A stretch of DNA of 22,251 nt from Desulfonatronospira sp. GTDB lineage: Bacteria; Desulfobacterota; Desulfovibrionia; Desulfovibrionales; Desulfonatronovibrionaceae. The stretch spans positions 1-22,251 of the forward strand of contig SLAE01000147.1 of assembly GCA_007127015.1 (NCBI GenBank), given 5' to 3'. Made by a program: the position numbers and the translations under genes. The notes under the pieces were generated by a model. That model was not told where the DNA came from, did no database searches, and saw only the letters and a program-made list of their open reading frames with translations. This document shows, one piece after another, positions 8,189-16,314 of the stretch. Position 1 is the first letter of the stretch, and the number at the start of each line of letters is the position of its first letter.

Positions 8189-10699
8189 CTATCCGCAGCA
8201 TTTTTTGTGCTTTTTACCGCTGCCGCAGGGACACGGATCATTTCTGCCCACTTTGGGTTCACTGCGACGCACGGGTTCTTTTTTGTTTTCCTTTTCCTTG
8301 ATCTGAGCTCCGCCTGCATACTGCAGGTTCTCCTGTTCCTTATGCTTAAAGCCCTCGGCCTCGACTTTCTTGTGGATTCTCAGCCTGCAAAGCGCCCGGA
8401 TCACATTCTCCTTCATTCTCAAAAGCATGGCCTCGAACTGTTCATACCCTTCGCGCTTGTATTCGCGCTTGGGATCCCTCTGTCCATAACCGCGCAGCCC
8501 GATGCCCTGTTTTAAATGGTCCATCTGCAGGAGATGTTCCTTCCAGTTGCGGTCCAGGCTTTCCAGGAGAAAAAAACGCAGCACTTCCTCGTACTGATCC
8601 CCGGCATCGGCTTTAAGCTGCTCCAGGTGCGCGTTGACAGCCTTAAAGGTCTGTTCCTTGTCCGGCAGTTCTGCATAAGGCAGATGGCGTTTGATATTGA
8701 ACAGTTCATCCAGCCGGCCCATGATCATGTCCCTGGTTTCATCTTCCAGGCCGTCCGGGCTGCTCTCGCCCATGGGCGCGTACTCTTCATCAATTATTTC
8801 CTGGATGATGTCCTGTACATGTTCCTCCAGTCTTTCAGCATGCATCAGATCACGGCGCTGCGTATAGATAACCGCTCTTTGCTGGTTCATCACGTCGTCG
8901 AAATCCAGAAGCTGTTTGCGGATATTGAAATTGTGCGCCTCCACCTTCACCTGGGCATTTTCAATGGCCTTGGTGATCATATTGTTTTCAATGGGCTGTC
9001 CCTCTTCCATGCCCAGCTTGTCCATCATTCCGGAAATGCGTTCCGATCCGAAAAGCCTGAGCAAAGTATCATCCAGAGCCAGATAGAAGCGCGAGGAACC
9101 CGGATCGCCCTGACGGCCCGCCCGGCCTCTCAGCTGGTTGTCAATGCGCCTGCTTTCATGCCTTTCCGTTCCCAGAATGTGCAGGCCGCCCAGTTCGCGC
9201 ACTCCTTCGCCAAGAACTATATCAGTACCACGGCCGGCCATGTTCGTGGCCAGGGTCACCCGGCTCATCTCTCCGGCCTTGGCTACTATTTCGGCTTCGC
9301 GTTCATGGTGTTTGGCGTTTAAGACCTCGTGAGGCACCTGTCTTTTCTTGAGCAGTTTGGAGAGGTGTTCGGATTTTTCAATGGAAGTGGTGCCTACCAG
9401 AACCGGCTGGCCTCGGGAATGAAGATTTTGAAGGTCATCGGCTATGGCATTGAATTTTTCCGCCTGAGTCTTGTAGACTATGTCGGCAAAATCCTTGCGG
9501 ATCATTGGTTTGTGCGTAGGAATGACCACTACTTCCAGATCATAGATTTCCTTGAACTCAACAGCCTCGGTGTCCGCTGTTCCGGTCATGCCCGCCAGTT
9601 TGTCATAAAGCCGGAAATAATTCTGGAAGGTTATCGAGGCCAAGGTCTGGTTTTCAGCTTCGACTTTGACCCCCTCCTTGGCTTCCAGAGCTTGATGCAG
9701 ACCGTCGCCGAATCTTCTGCCGGGCATTAGTCTGCCGGTAAACTCGTCCACAATGATGACCTGACCGTCTTTGACGATATATTCCGAGTCCCTGGAAAAA
9801 AGATGGTGCGCCTTGAGCGCCTGAAGAACATGATGCTGATAGCTTATGTTTTCCGGATCATACAGGTTGTCAAGGCCCAGAATCTTTTCCACCTTGTGCA
9901 CGCCTTCCTCGGTCAGCGTGGTTGTCTTGGCCTTTTCATCGATATTGAAATCCTCGTCTTTTTTCAGTCTGGGGACAATGGAGTTCATTTTGGTGTACAG
10001 ATCTGTGGAAATATCGGCCGGACCGGAAATGATCAGCGGGGTCCTGGCTTCATCAATGAGGATGCAGTCCACTTCGTCCACAATAGCGTAGTGCAGATCC
10101 CTCTGCACAAGCTGATGGGCGTAGAACTTCATGTGATCGCGCAGATAATCAAATCCGAATTCATTGTTCGTCCCATAGGTGATGTCTGCCGCATAAGCTT
10201 TTTTTCGCTCTTCATCGTTCAGTCCGTGGACCACCACGCCCACTTCCAGGCCGAGAAAATTATACAGCCGGCCCATCCATTCAGCGTCGCGTCTGGCCAG
10301 ATAATCGTTAACCGTGACAAGGTGCACGCCCTTGCCGGTAAGAGCGTTCAGGACCACGGGCAAAGTGGCCACAAGAGTCTTTCCTTCACCGGTCTTCATT
10401 TCTGAGATGCGCCCTTCGTGAAGGGCCATGCCGCCGATCAGCTGAACATCAAAATGGCGCATGTCCAGGACTCTGCGGGACGCTTCCCTGACCACGGCAA
10501 ATACATGGGGGAGCAGATCGTCCAGATTAGCGCCACCGGCCACTTCCTCTTTCCAGGCCTGTATCTGTGAACGAAGCTGCTCATCTCCAAGAGAACGGAT
10601 CTCTTCTTCCAGAGAGTTGATCCTTTCCACCATAGGTGTCAGTTTTTTTAAATATCGATCATTCTTGCTGCCGAATATCTTTTTGACAAAATTAAACAT
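8189..10699 (-). CDS. secA: Preprotein translocase ATPase SecA
   Basis: SecA (836 aa) is the motor that pushes unfolded proteins through SecYEG. Visible elements in order are Walker A (TGEGKT, K107), TVNDYLARRDAEWM, Walker B DEVD (208-211) and IDEARTPLIISGP. These are followed by the preprotein cross-linking domain, TGTADTEAVEFKEIY, TNMAGRGTDIVLG, GRAGRQGDPGSSRFYLALDD, and the helical scaffold. The C-terminus carries a zinc-binding SEC-C tail with C823, C825, C834 and C835 (CxCx8CC), which contacts SecB or phospholipid. A full-length, ordinary SecA. The start is supported by an AGAGG site. It begins 21 nt after the RNB exoribonuclease ends, so the two are very likely cotranscribed. Confidence 0.98.
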   Translation of the reverse strand: MFNFVKKIFGSKNDRYLKKLTPMVERINSLEEEIRSLGDEQLRSQIQAWKEEVAGGANLDDLLPHVFAVVREASRRVLDMRHFDVQLIGGMALHEGRISEMKTGEGKTLVATLPVVLNALTGKGVHLVTVNDYLARRDAEWMGRLYNFLGLEVGVVVHGLNDEERKKAYAADITYGTNNEFGFDYLRDHMKFYAHQLVQRDLHYAIVDEVDCILIDEARTPLIISGPADISTDLYTKMNSIVPRLKKDEDFNIDEKAKTTTLTEEGVHKVEKILGLDNLYDPENISYQHHVLQALKAHHLFSRDSEYIVKDGQVIIVDEFTGRLMPGRRFGDGLHQALEAKEGVKVEAENQTLASITFQNYFRLYDKLAGMTGTADTEAVEFKEIYDLEVVVIPTHKPMIRKDFADIVYKTQAEKFNAIADDLQNLHSRGQPVLVGTTSIEKSEHLSKLLKKRQVPHEVLNAKHHEREAEIVAKAGEMSRVTLATNMAGRGTDIVLGEGVRELGGLHILGTERHESRRIDNQLRGRAGRQGDPGSSRFYLALDDTLLRLFGSERISGMMDKLGMEEGQPIENNMITKAIENAQVKVEAHNFNIRKQLLDFDDVMNQQRAVIYTQRRDLMHAERLEEHVQDIIQEIIDEEYAPMGESSPDGLEDETRDMIMGRLDELFNIKRHLPYAELPDKEQTFKAVNAHLEQLKADAGDQYEEVLRFFLLESLDRNWKEHLLQMDHLKQGIGLRGYGQRDPKREYKREGYEQFEAMLLRMKENVIRALCRLRIHKKVEAEGFKHKEQENLQYAGGAQIKEKENKKEPVRRSEPKVGRNDPCPCGSGKKHKKCCG

Positions 10700-10720
10700 A
10701 TTATCCTCTTTGAACTTATC

Positions 10721-12772
10721 TCACTCTTCCCAGGCTTCCAGGACATGGATTTCATTGCTCAGCGGGTCCACCTTTCCCAGCCGCAGTCGAAAAACCTGAC
10801 CTATTCTGGTTTTCCCTCCAAAGGTCTCATGGCCGGCGCGGACCAGAATCTGCTCCCCGGGCAGACACAAAACCACATGACCGCTGTTGTCCACCACCAC
10901 ACCTGTCCAGGTAGCGCTTTTGCCCCGCTGCTTGAAATGCAGAAGCTTCCAGTATCTGGGCCTGAACTTTTGAATGCGCCCCACAATACCTGTGCGGGCG
11001 TTAAGTTCCGGAAGCATTGCCTCCAGACCTTCGCGATCAAAAGGAGGATTTATATCCCTTAGAACCGCTGCGATCTGTGCCTGATTGACCAGATCCACAT
11101 AGCGTCGTAGCGGCGAGGTGACCGAAGCGTAGGCTGAAACCCCGATAGACCTGTGAGGTCTGGGGGCGGTTTCAGTCAAAGTAGCTCCCAGGGATCTGAT
11201 TATCCTGTAGATATCTTCGGGTCTGCTCCAGACTCCGCTGAAATCTCTGGGCAAAGCTATGTCCTGGGTACGATACAGAAGAGGCAGTTTCCTGTCTCTG
11301 GCCCAACCTGCAAAAGCAGTATTACACAGAAGCATCAGTTCGGAAACGATAAGTTGAGCCCCCGGACAGGATTCGTCCTCCTCAAGGTGCACCTGGATGC
11401 CTTCCTGGGTACTGGTTAACATAATCACTGGATCGCTCTGGTCAATAACCACCGCGCCCTGTTCCAACCTTTTTTTGCGCAGGATCGAGGCCAGTGTGTA
11501 TGCACATTTAAGGCTGGATTCGCTGTTTCCGGCAAGCTCTTCCTCTACATCCCCGTAGGTGCGGTTGGCCCGGACCAGGACCCTGTCCAGCCCTGGCTCA
11601 AATTTTTTGATTTCCCCGGTACTATCCAGTTCCATATGCAGCACCAGAGCCGGACGTACCTGATTTTGATTCAGACTGAACAGATTTTCAGCAAGTTCTC
11701 TGGGCAGCATGTCACTTTTTCCTTCGGGCAGGTAAAGGCTGGTGGACCTGTTGGCCACAGCCCGGTCCAGTTCGCTGCCGAACGGCCAGAAAAGACCCGG
11801 CGCTGCCAGGGCAATGGAAATAAAAAATCCCTGCTCATGTTCACGGACAAGAAAGGCATCGTCAATATCTTTTGTTGATGCCGAATCGATGCTGATCAGA
11901 TCCTCAAGTCCCGGATCTCCTGTGCTTCTTGAAAGCTCATCTTTAATGGACTCAATGTCCCGGGAATACTCTTCAGCCCACTCATCTCCCCAGACATATT
12001 CAGCCTGATCCAGCAGATAATTGTAATGGTCCGGATATATTCCCCAGGCCCTGGCCAGCAGAAAAGGAAGGTGCACCTCCTGGGGCAGTCCTGCGGTAAG
12101 CTTTGCCCACAGATCCTGTGTGTGGGAGTCATCCGGATACTTGACCCGGCGGACCAGAAGTTCTTTTAACTTCCGTGCAAGTTCAGGATCAGGAGGCTGC
12201 GGTGCAGGACCTGATCTGAACGCGTGGCTGTACAGGCTCGTCAGAAATTCTTTGCCTGAACTGATAAGCCTTTCCTTTTCCCTGGCTTTGTGCTGCTCTT
12301 CCAGTTTTTTTTCAACTACTTCCGCGGGATATATCTCAAAATCCGGAGGAATGAATTTAAAATAGGCCTTGGCCTGAAGCAGGACCCGTCCCAGGGCTGC
12401 GATCCGGTCATGATCCGCTTGCTCCCACACAAGACCGGCCAGCCAGTAAACCGAAGCCTGATGGATTTCTCCCTGGGTCATGGACCACACTTCGTGCACG
12501 TCCAGTTCTTCCTGCAGCTGCACACGCTTCTGCTGGTGCTGCTTTAACAGCTCCAGGACTTCCTGCCTGGAAAGTTCCATAGAATATGCGGGTCCTTTCC
12601 AGGGGAGCACTCTTGAACCGGGCAGCTTGAGCTCACGCTGGTTAATGTTCAATATTCTGACCCGTGTTGACTGCACCTCCTGGACCCAGGCCGTGACAGG
12701 CTGATTGTTGTGCAGGTATTCCACCACCTGTCCAGGTCGCAGCTCTTCTGAGGTACCTTGCTGATTGCTCAA
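10721..12772 (-). CDS. RNase II/R-family (RNB domain) exoribonuclease, HTH-type
   Basis: This 683-aa enzyme should degrade RNA from the 3' end. The RNB domain begins near residue 285 and has all four metal aspartates in the D-x5-D-x-DD pattern: D296, D302, D304, D305 (SIDSASTKDIDDAF). The domain closes with the TSPLRRYVDLVNQ motif. The N-terminus has a small beta-barrel-like segment (about 10-58), then a helical, winged-helix-like part (about 90-165) instead of paired cold-shock domains. This resembles the Deinococcus/cyanobacterial/plastid branch of the family. An S1-like segment closes the protein (about 620-680). The start is TTG (12770-12772); no ATG occurs in frame before the Met in YSMELS near residue 65. 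It lies 15 nt after the AICAR transformylase gene and 21 nt before secA. Confidence 0.93.
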   Translation of the reverse strand: MSNQQGTSEELRPGQVVEYLHNNQPVTAWVQEVQSTRVRILNINQRELKLPGSRVLPWKGPAYSMELSRQEVLELLKQHQQKRVQLQEELDVHEVWSMTQGEIHQASVYWLAGLVWEQADHDRIAALGRVLLQAKAYFKFIPPDFEIYPAEVVEKKLEEQHKAREKERLISSGKEFLTSLYSHAFRSGPAPQPPDPELARKLKELLVRRVKYPDDSHTQDLWAKLTAGLPQEVHLPFLLARAWGIYPDHYNYLLDQAEYVWGDEWAEEYSRDIESIKDELSRSTGDPGLEDLISIDSASTKDIDDAFLVREHEQGFFISIALAAPGLFWPFGSELDRAVANRSTSLYLPEGKSDMLPRELAENLFSLNQNQVRPALVLHMELDSTGEIKKFEPGLDRVLVRANRTYGDVEEELAGNSESSLKCAYTLASILRKKRLEQGAVVIDQSDPVIMLTSTQEGIQVHLEEDESCPGAQLIVSELMLLCNTAFAGWARDRKLPLLYRTQDIALPRDFSGVWSRPEDIYRIIRSLGATLTETAPRPHRSIGVSAYASVTSPLRRYVDLVNQAQIAAVLRDINPPFDREGLEAMLPELNARTGIVGRIQKFRPRYWKLLHFKQRGKSATWTGVVVDNSGHVVLCLPGEQILVRAGHETFGGKTRIGQVFRLRLGKVDPLSNEIHVLEAWEE

Positions 12773-12787
12773 TAGACTGTTCCGCTT

Positions 12788-14062
12788 TTAATGTTTGAAT
12801 GAACGCTGGCCGGTAAAGACCATAGCCGCCTGAGGCACGGCCTCATTTACCGCCTGGATGACCTCGTTATCGCGCATTGAACCTCCCGGCTGGGCAATAG
12901 CGGTGATACCCTGCTTCAGAGCCAGATCCACTCCATCCCTGAAAGGGAAAAAACCATCGGAAACCATTACTGCACCGGGGAGATCGGCCCTGTTTCTGCG
13001 GGCTTTTTCCTGAACCGATTCCAGAAGCTCCCTGCTCCCTGCATCGTTTTCAGCCTGCTCCTGCACCTGATAGATGGATTGGCCGCTCTGATTGAAGATC
13101 TCCAGATCCACGTATTTGGTGTAGGCCTTATGAATTGTCAGATCCACACATCCAACCCGATCCTGCTCTCCAGTGCCGATGGACAGCGTGCGTCCGTCCC
13201 GGGCAAAAAGAACTGAATTGGAAGTTACTCCAGCCTCCACTGCCCAGGCGAAGATAAGATCGTCCATCTCCCGGGGATCAGGATGTCTGGCGCTGACCAC
13301 CTCATCTCCAGCCTGAGCCTGTGCTGGTAAAAAATCCTCGGGTTCCCGTATTCGATTGGTAAAGGAAAACTGTATTATCAGCCCGCCGTCCTGCAAAGAC
13401 TTTATGTCCAGGAACGGATAATCCGTAAATTCCTCCAGACGGCCCAGGGCGGAGATTTTGATGATCCTCAGATTTTTGCGCGCCTTCAGCTTTTCCAGGG
13501 CTCCGGGATCGAAATCCGGAGCAGCGACCACTTCAAGGTAATTGTCAGCCAGAAACTCCGCTCCAGGAAGATCTACAGCCCGGTTCAGGACAACTGCTCC
13601 GCCAAAGGCTGCTATCCTGTCGGATAAATAAGCCTTATTGACCGCATCCAGGACTCCCTGATTTGACCAGGCCGCTCCTGAAGGGTTGTTGTGTTTGAGG
13701 ATGACCGCAGCTGTTTTTTTGTGCAGATACTGCAAAATATTGATCCCGTTATCCACATCAGTAAGATTTATCTTCCCTGGGTGCTTTCCGGACTGGAGCA
13801 TATCAGCCTCATTTATGGCTGACACCAGTCCCTGACCGGGACCCTTGAACCTTACCCCGGCCAGCTCAATCGCTCCGTCTGCAGGCTCATACATAGCAGC
13901 CGGCTGATCCGGATTTTCTCCGTAACGCAGGCCCCTCTCCTGATCCTGAACTGTCCAGGTTCTTTTGCGCATCTTGATTTCTTGATCCCCCAGTTTTATG
14001 ATCATTTCTCTGGGAAAAGGATCCTGTTGGATATCCCGGTACATTTTTCTTAAATCCTGCAT
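12788..14062 (-). CDS. Stand-alone AICAR transformylase (PurH C-terminal domain type)
   Basis: The protein (424 aa) adds a formyl group from 10-formyl-THF to AICAR, the ninth step of purine synthesis. Seen: LRYGENPDQPAAMY (45-58), the catalytic ILKHNNPSG segment (K123, H124), SDRIAAFGGAV, DGFFPFRDGVDLA, AIAQPGGSMRD and the terminal GQRSFKH. A complete PurH is about 510-530 aa and has an N-terminal IMP cyclohydrolase (MGS-like) domain. That domain is absent here and is replaced by only about 40 residues, so ring closure to IMP must come from another gene. The start is fixed by AGGAGG about 9 nt upstream. It is the first gene of the leftward seven-gene run. Common annotations such as 'IMP cyclohydrolase' would be misleading. 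Confidence 0.93.
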   Translation of the reverse strand: MQDLRKMYRDIQQDPFPREMIIKLGDQEIKMRKRTWTVQDQERGLRYGENPDQPAAMYEPADGAIELAGVRFKGPGQGLVSAINEADMLQSGKHPGKINLTDVDNGINILQYLHKKTAAVILKHNNPSGAAWSNQGVLDAVNKAYLSDRIAAFGGAVVLNRAVDLPGAEFLADNYLEVVAAPDFDPGALEKLKARKNLRIIKISALGRLEEFTDYPFLDIKSLQDGGLIIQFSFTNRIREPEDFLPAQAQAGDEVVSARHPDPREMDDLIFAWAVEAGVTSNSVLFARDGRTLSIGTGEQDRVGCVDLTIHKAYTKYVDLEIFNQSGQSIYQVQEQAENDAGSRELLESVQEKARRNRADLPGAVMVSDGFFPFRDGVDLALKQGITAIAQPGGSMRDNEVIQAVNEAVPQAAMVFTGQRSFKH

Positions 14063-14203
14063 GGCTTTAATCCTCCTGAAATTACTTTTTGGGGGTTGCT
14101 CAAGATCTTTTTTTTACTTACCACAGGGCTGGTATGGGGGCAAATCCAAACCTCGGCCAGCAGGTCTTCAGCCCCTGTTTTGGATAATGTGCATATCCCG
14201 GCG

Positions 14204-14230
14204 TTGAAGATTGCTTGGAAATTTTACAAT
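14204..14230 (+). promoter_or_regulatory. Candidate promoter for the 100-aa hypothetical gene
   Basis: TTGAAG (14204-14209) and TACAAT (14225-14230; 5 of 6) face rightward with a 15-nt spacer, 25 nt before the ATG of the small gene. It lies in the 193-nt divergent gap between the AICAR transformylase gene and the small gene. I could not place a convincing promoter for the leftward gene in this gap. Confidence 0.35.
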
Positions 14231-14255
14231 TCAGTCTCTAATTCAAGGACTAAGT

Positions 14256-14558
14256 ATGGAAAAAGTGCTCAGAAAACTTGCTGATGAGTTGAACAGTCTG
14301 GACGAGGCTTCACTGATCAGTTTGTGGGATAAATATTATGAGCGGGTGCAAATCTTCACTCCAAGCAGGCAGTGGGAGGAGGACATTCTTATTTTGTCCA
14401 TGATCCAGGCCGTACGCTGGAAAAACCAGCTTTTCAACCAGTGCATGAGTCAGCATCCGCAGGAAAAAAGTCAGGACAAAAAGAGTCTACTCAGGCCAGT
14501 CAGGAGGAACAAAATCAAGAAAACCGCCAAGGTGCTCAGTTTCCGGCCGAGAGAGTGA
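14256..14558 (+). CDS. Hypothetical protein, 100 aa
   Basis: I do not recognise this protein. The chosen ATG has an AAGGA site 7 nt upstream; a longer reading from 14211 lacks one. Residues 1-65 are probably helical and rich in tryptophan and aromatic residues (SLWDKYYERVQIF, RQWEEDILILSMIQAVRWKN). The C-terminal third is strongly basic (KKSLLRPVRRNKIKKTAKV), as in small nucleic-acid- or ribosome-associated proteins. No signal peptide or membrane helix is seen. The last 72 bp are antisense to the 3' end of the mltF-like gene. The amphipathic pattern, ribosome site and nearby promoter-like sequence argue that it is real. Function unknown. Confidence 0.7.
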   Translation: MEKVLRKLADELNSLDEASLISLWDKYYERVQIFTPSRQWEEDILILSMIQAVRWKNQLFNQCMSQHPQEKSQDKKSLLRPVRRNKIKKTAKVLSFRPRE

Positions 14559-15938
14559 AATCATTCCATATGCCAGATAATAATAATAGCGTACATTTTC
14601 CACAAACCGAACCGCTTCAAATCCCCTGGCATAGCCCCTGGGCATTTCCTGATAATATTCTTCATTGCTTAACAGCGGATAGACCTGCTTAAGCCCTGAC
14701 CATGCATCCGGATTTTTTTCCTTGCGCTGTGCAAGGGTTCTGGCATCGTATAAATGCCCCAGACCCTGGTTATATGCGGCCAGAGCCAGAAACCATTTAT
14801 TCCAGAACTCAATCCCGATATCCTCCATTTCCTGAGCCAGCATGCTCAAGTACCTTGCCCCGCTCAGAATGCTTTCATGAGGATCCAGCCGGTTCTCCAT
14901 CCCCAGAAATTCTGCTGTCTGTGAAGTTATCTGCAAAAGTCCCTGGACCCCTGTCCGGCTGACGGCATGGGGATCAAAGTGTGATTCCTGATAGATCAAT
15001 GCGATCAGAAACAAGGGATCTATGCCGTATTTTCGGGATGCATACAGAATGGTTTGTGAGTATTCCGGAACCTCATCCCTTAGAACCCGCTGAAAATGCC
15101 TGAGCTGATAAGGGTCCTGGTTTTCAGGAAAAAAACCAAAATACTTCTCGTACAGTTCATCCAGTTCTCCGGATTTTTCGAGCCGCTCCCAGAAAGCCTC
15201 AAGCTGTTCGTCAATATCCCGGTAATTTGTTGACCAGACCCAGGCATGTTCAAAGGCTGACTGAAAGAGATGGGTTTTATGCACCTGAGGATAAAAGCCT
15301 TTCCATGCACTGTAGGTCAACTCATCCACCAGCCCGAAACGAAAACTTCTTTTGGACAGCGTCTCAAAAAATGACATTCCATTGTCCGTTTTTTTTGCAG
15401 GCTTAATTGTGCATTGCAGTTCTTTGGCAAGCTTCTCCAGCTTTATGCTGAAGGCTGTTCCGTCTATCACTGCCAGATCACTGGCGCAGAGGTCGCTCAA
15501 AGAGTTCAAAGGATACCGCAGGTGATTGTGCACGATAAGCAGACCGCTTTCCAGGTAGGGATGTCCTTTGATCAATTTTTTATCTTCCAGGGGCTTATGC
15601 GGGGGACCAATTAGAAGAAGCTGCAGCCTGCCCTGCTTCAAATCATCAACAGCCTGCTCGTAGTCTTTCAGTTTGATAAGTTCGGCCTTAAGCCCGTGTT
15701 CCTGATGAAAAAGATCCAGAAGCTCCCTTTCAAAACCAGGACCATAAGGACTCAGTTTTGAAAGCACCCTTTCAGAGGGAAAGTAGCCTGTTTTTATTAT
15801 TTCTTTATTCCAGGCCGGCAGTTCATCATATTTTCCAATATACCATATTATCAATCCTGCCTGTATTAGAACAAGTATGACAAGACTGAAAATCTCCCTT
15901 AAGCTCAAAGCAGCTTTGCAGAAACAGCGGTTTTGCAT
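14487..15938 (-). CDS. MltF-like membrane-bound lytic murein transglycosylase
   Basis: This 483-aa protein cleaves peptidoglycan between MurNAc and GlcNAc with 1,6-anhydro product. A single N-terminal membrane helix (about 17-36) anchors it. Residues of about 50-270 form a periplasmic solute-binding-protein-like (SBP type 3) module, as in MltF. The SLT catalytic domain follows (about 290-450), with the catalytic glutamate in ALIYQESHFDP (about residue 318), the GVQGLLQITSQTA motif and AAYNQGLGH. The start is taken as ATG at 15936-15938; a TTG directly before it is also possible. The anchor is a plain helix with no convincing lipobox. The 3' end overlaps the small rightward gene by 72 bp. Monocistronic as far as seen. 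Confidence 0.9.
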   Translation of the reverse strand: MQNRCFCKAALSLREIFSLVILVLIQAGLIIWYIGKYDELPAWNKEIIKTGYFPSERVLSKLSPYGPGFERELLDLFHQEHGLKAELIKLKDYEQAVDDLKQGRLQLLLIGPPHKPLEDKKLIKGHPYLESGLLIVHNHLRYPLNSLSDLCASDLAVIDGTAFSIKLEKLAKELQCTIKPAKKTDNGMSFFETLSKRSFRFGLVDELTYSAWKGFYPQVHKTHLFQSAFEHAWVWSTNYRDIDEQLEAFWERLEKSGELDELYEKYFGFFPENQDPYQLRHFQRVLRDEVPEYSQTILYASRKYGIDPLFLIALIYQESHFDPHAVSRTGVQGLLQITSQTAEFLGMENRLDPHESILSGARYLSMLAQEMEDIGIEFWNKWFLALAAYNQGLGHLYDARTLAQRKEKNPDAWSGLKQVYPLLSNEEYYQEMPRGYARGFEAVRFVENVRYYYYLAYGMISLSRPETEHLGGFLDFVPPDWPE

Positions 15939-15941
15939 CAA

Positions 15942-16314
15942 TGTCTTCCCGATAGAGTCAGTTGAGATGTACCGAACATAGTATCAGTTCCGGATTCAAA
16001 AACTTCCGTAATACAGATCATTATGCTCCAGTGTTCATTTTGATGCAATTGAGGAATAAGATCTGCAATCAATTTGGATTACAAACCTGTTAAAAGTACT
16101 TATATATAATTTCTAAAATACTTCCCCTGAAATAGCAAACTTTGACCCGGATGGGCTCATTGACTTTGCTCTGCCGGTATTTTAAACAAAAAAGCGATTT
16201 TCAAGAAATTGTGCTTGATGCCCGCAGGACAGGTTCGTCCATTCCTGAACCGGAAATTATTCCCGGTTATTGAGCAAATTCAGAAGCGGGCATTGCATTC
16301 AGGGAGAATTATGC
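15942..16314 (+). other. Long intergenic region between mltF-like gene and purA
   Basis: This divergent gap of about 375 bp must hold promoters for both neighbours. It contains a TATAAT at 16105-16110 without a good -35. A TTGACT element near 16169 faces purA with only a weak -10. A short inverted repeat, AACCGG/CCGGTT, lies at about 16249-16269. An unsupported 40-codon reading frame runs from 16151 to 16273 (ATG, no ribosome site) and ends just ahead of purA. No tRNA, riboswitch or T-tailed terminator is recognised. Everything here is low certainty. Confidence 0.5.
16020..16048 (-). promoter_or_regulatory. Candidate promoter for the mltF-like gene
   Basis: On the reverse strand TTGCAT (16043-16048; 3 of 6) is followed after exactly 17 nt by CATAAT (16020-16025; 5 of 6), about 80 nt upstream of the mltF-like ATG. 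The -35 is poor, so this is only a candidate. Confidence 0.25.

Noticed and set aside
16270..16314. Longer purA beginning at TTG 16270
   Set aside because: The ATG at 16315 has a well-spaced AGGGAG and places the conserved GAQWGDEGKGK at the usual distance from the N-terminus.
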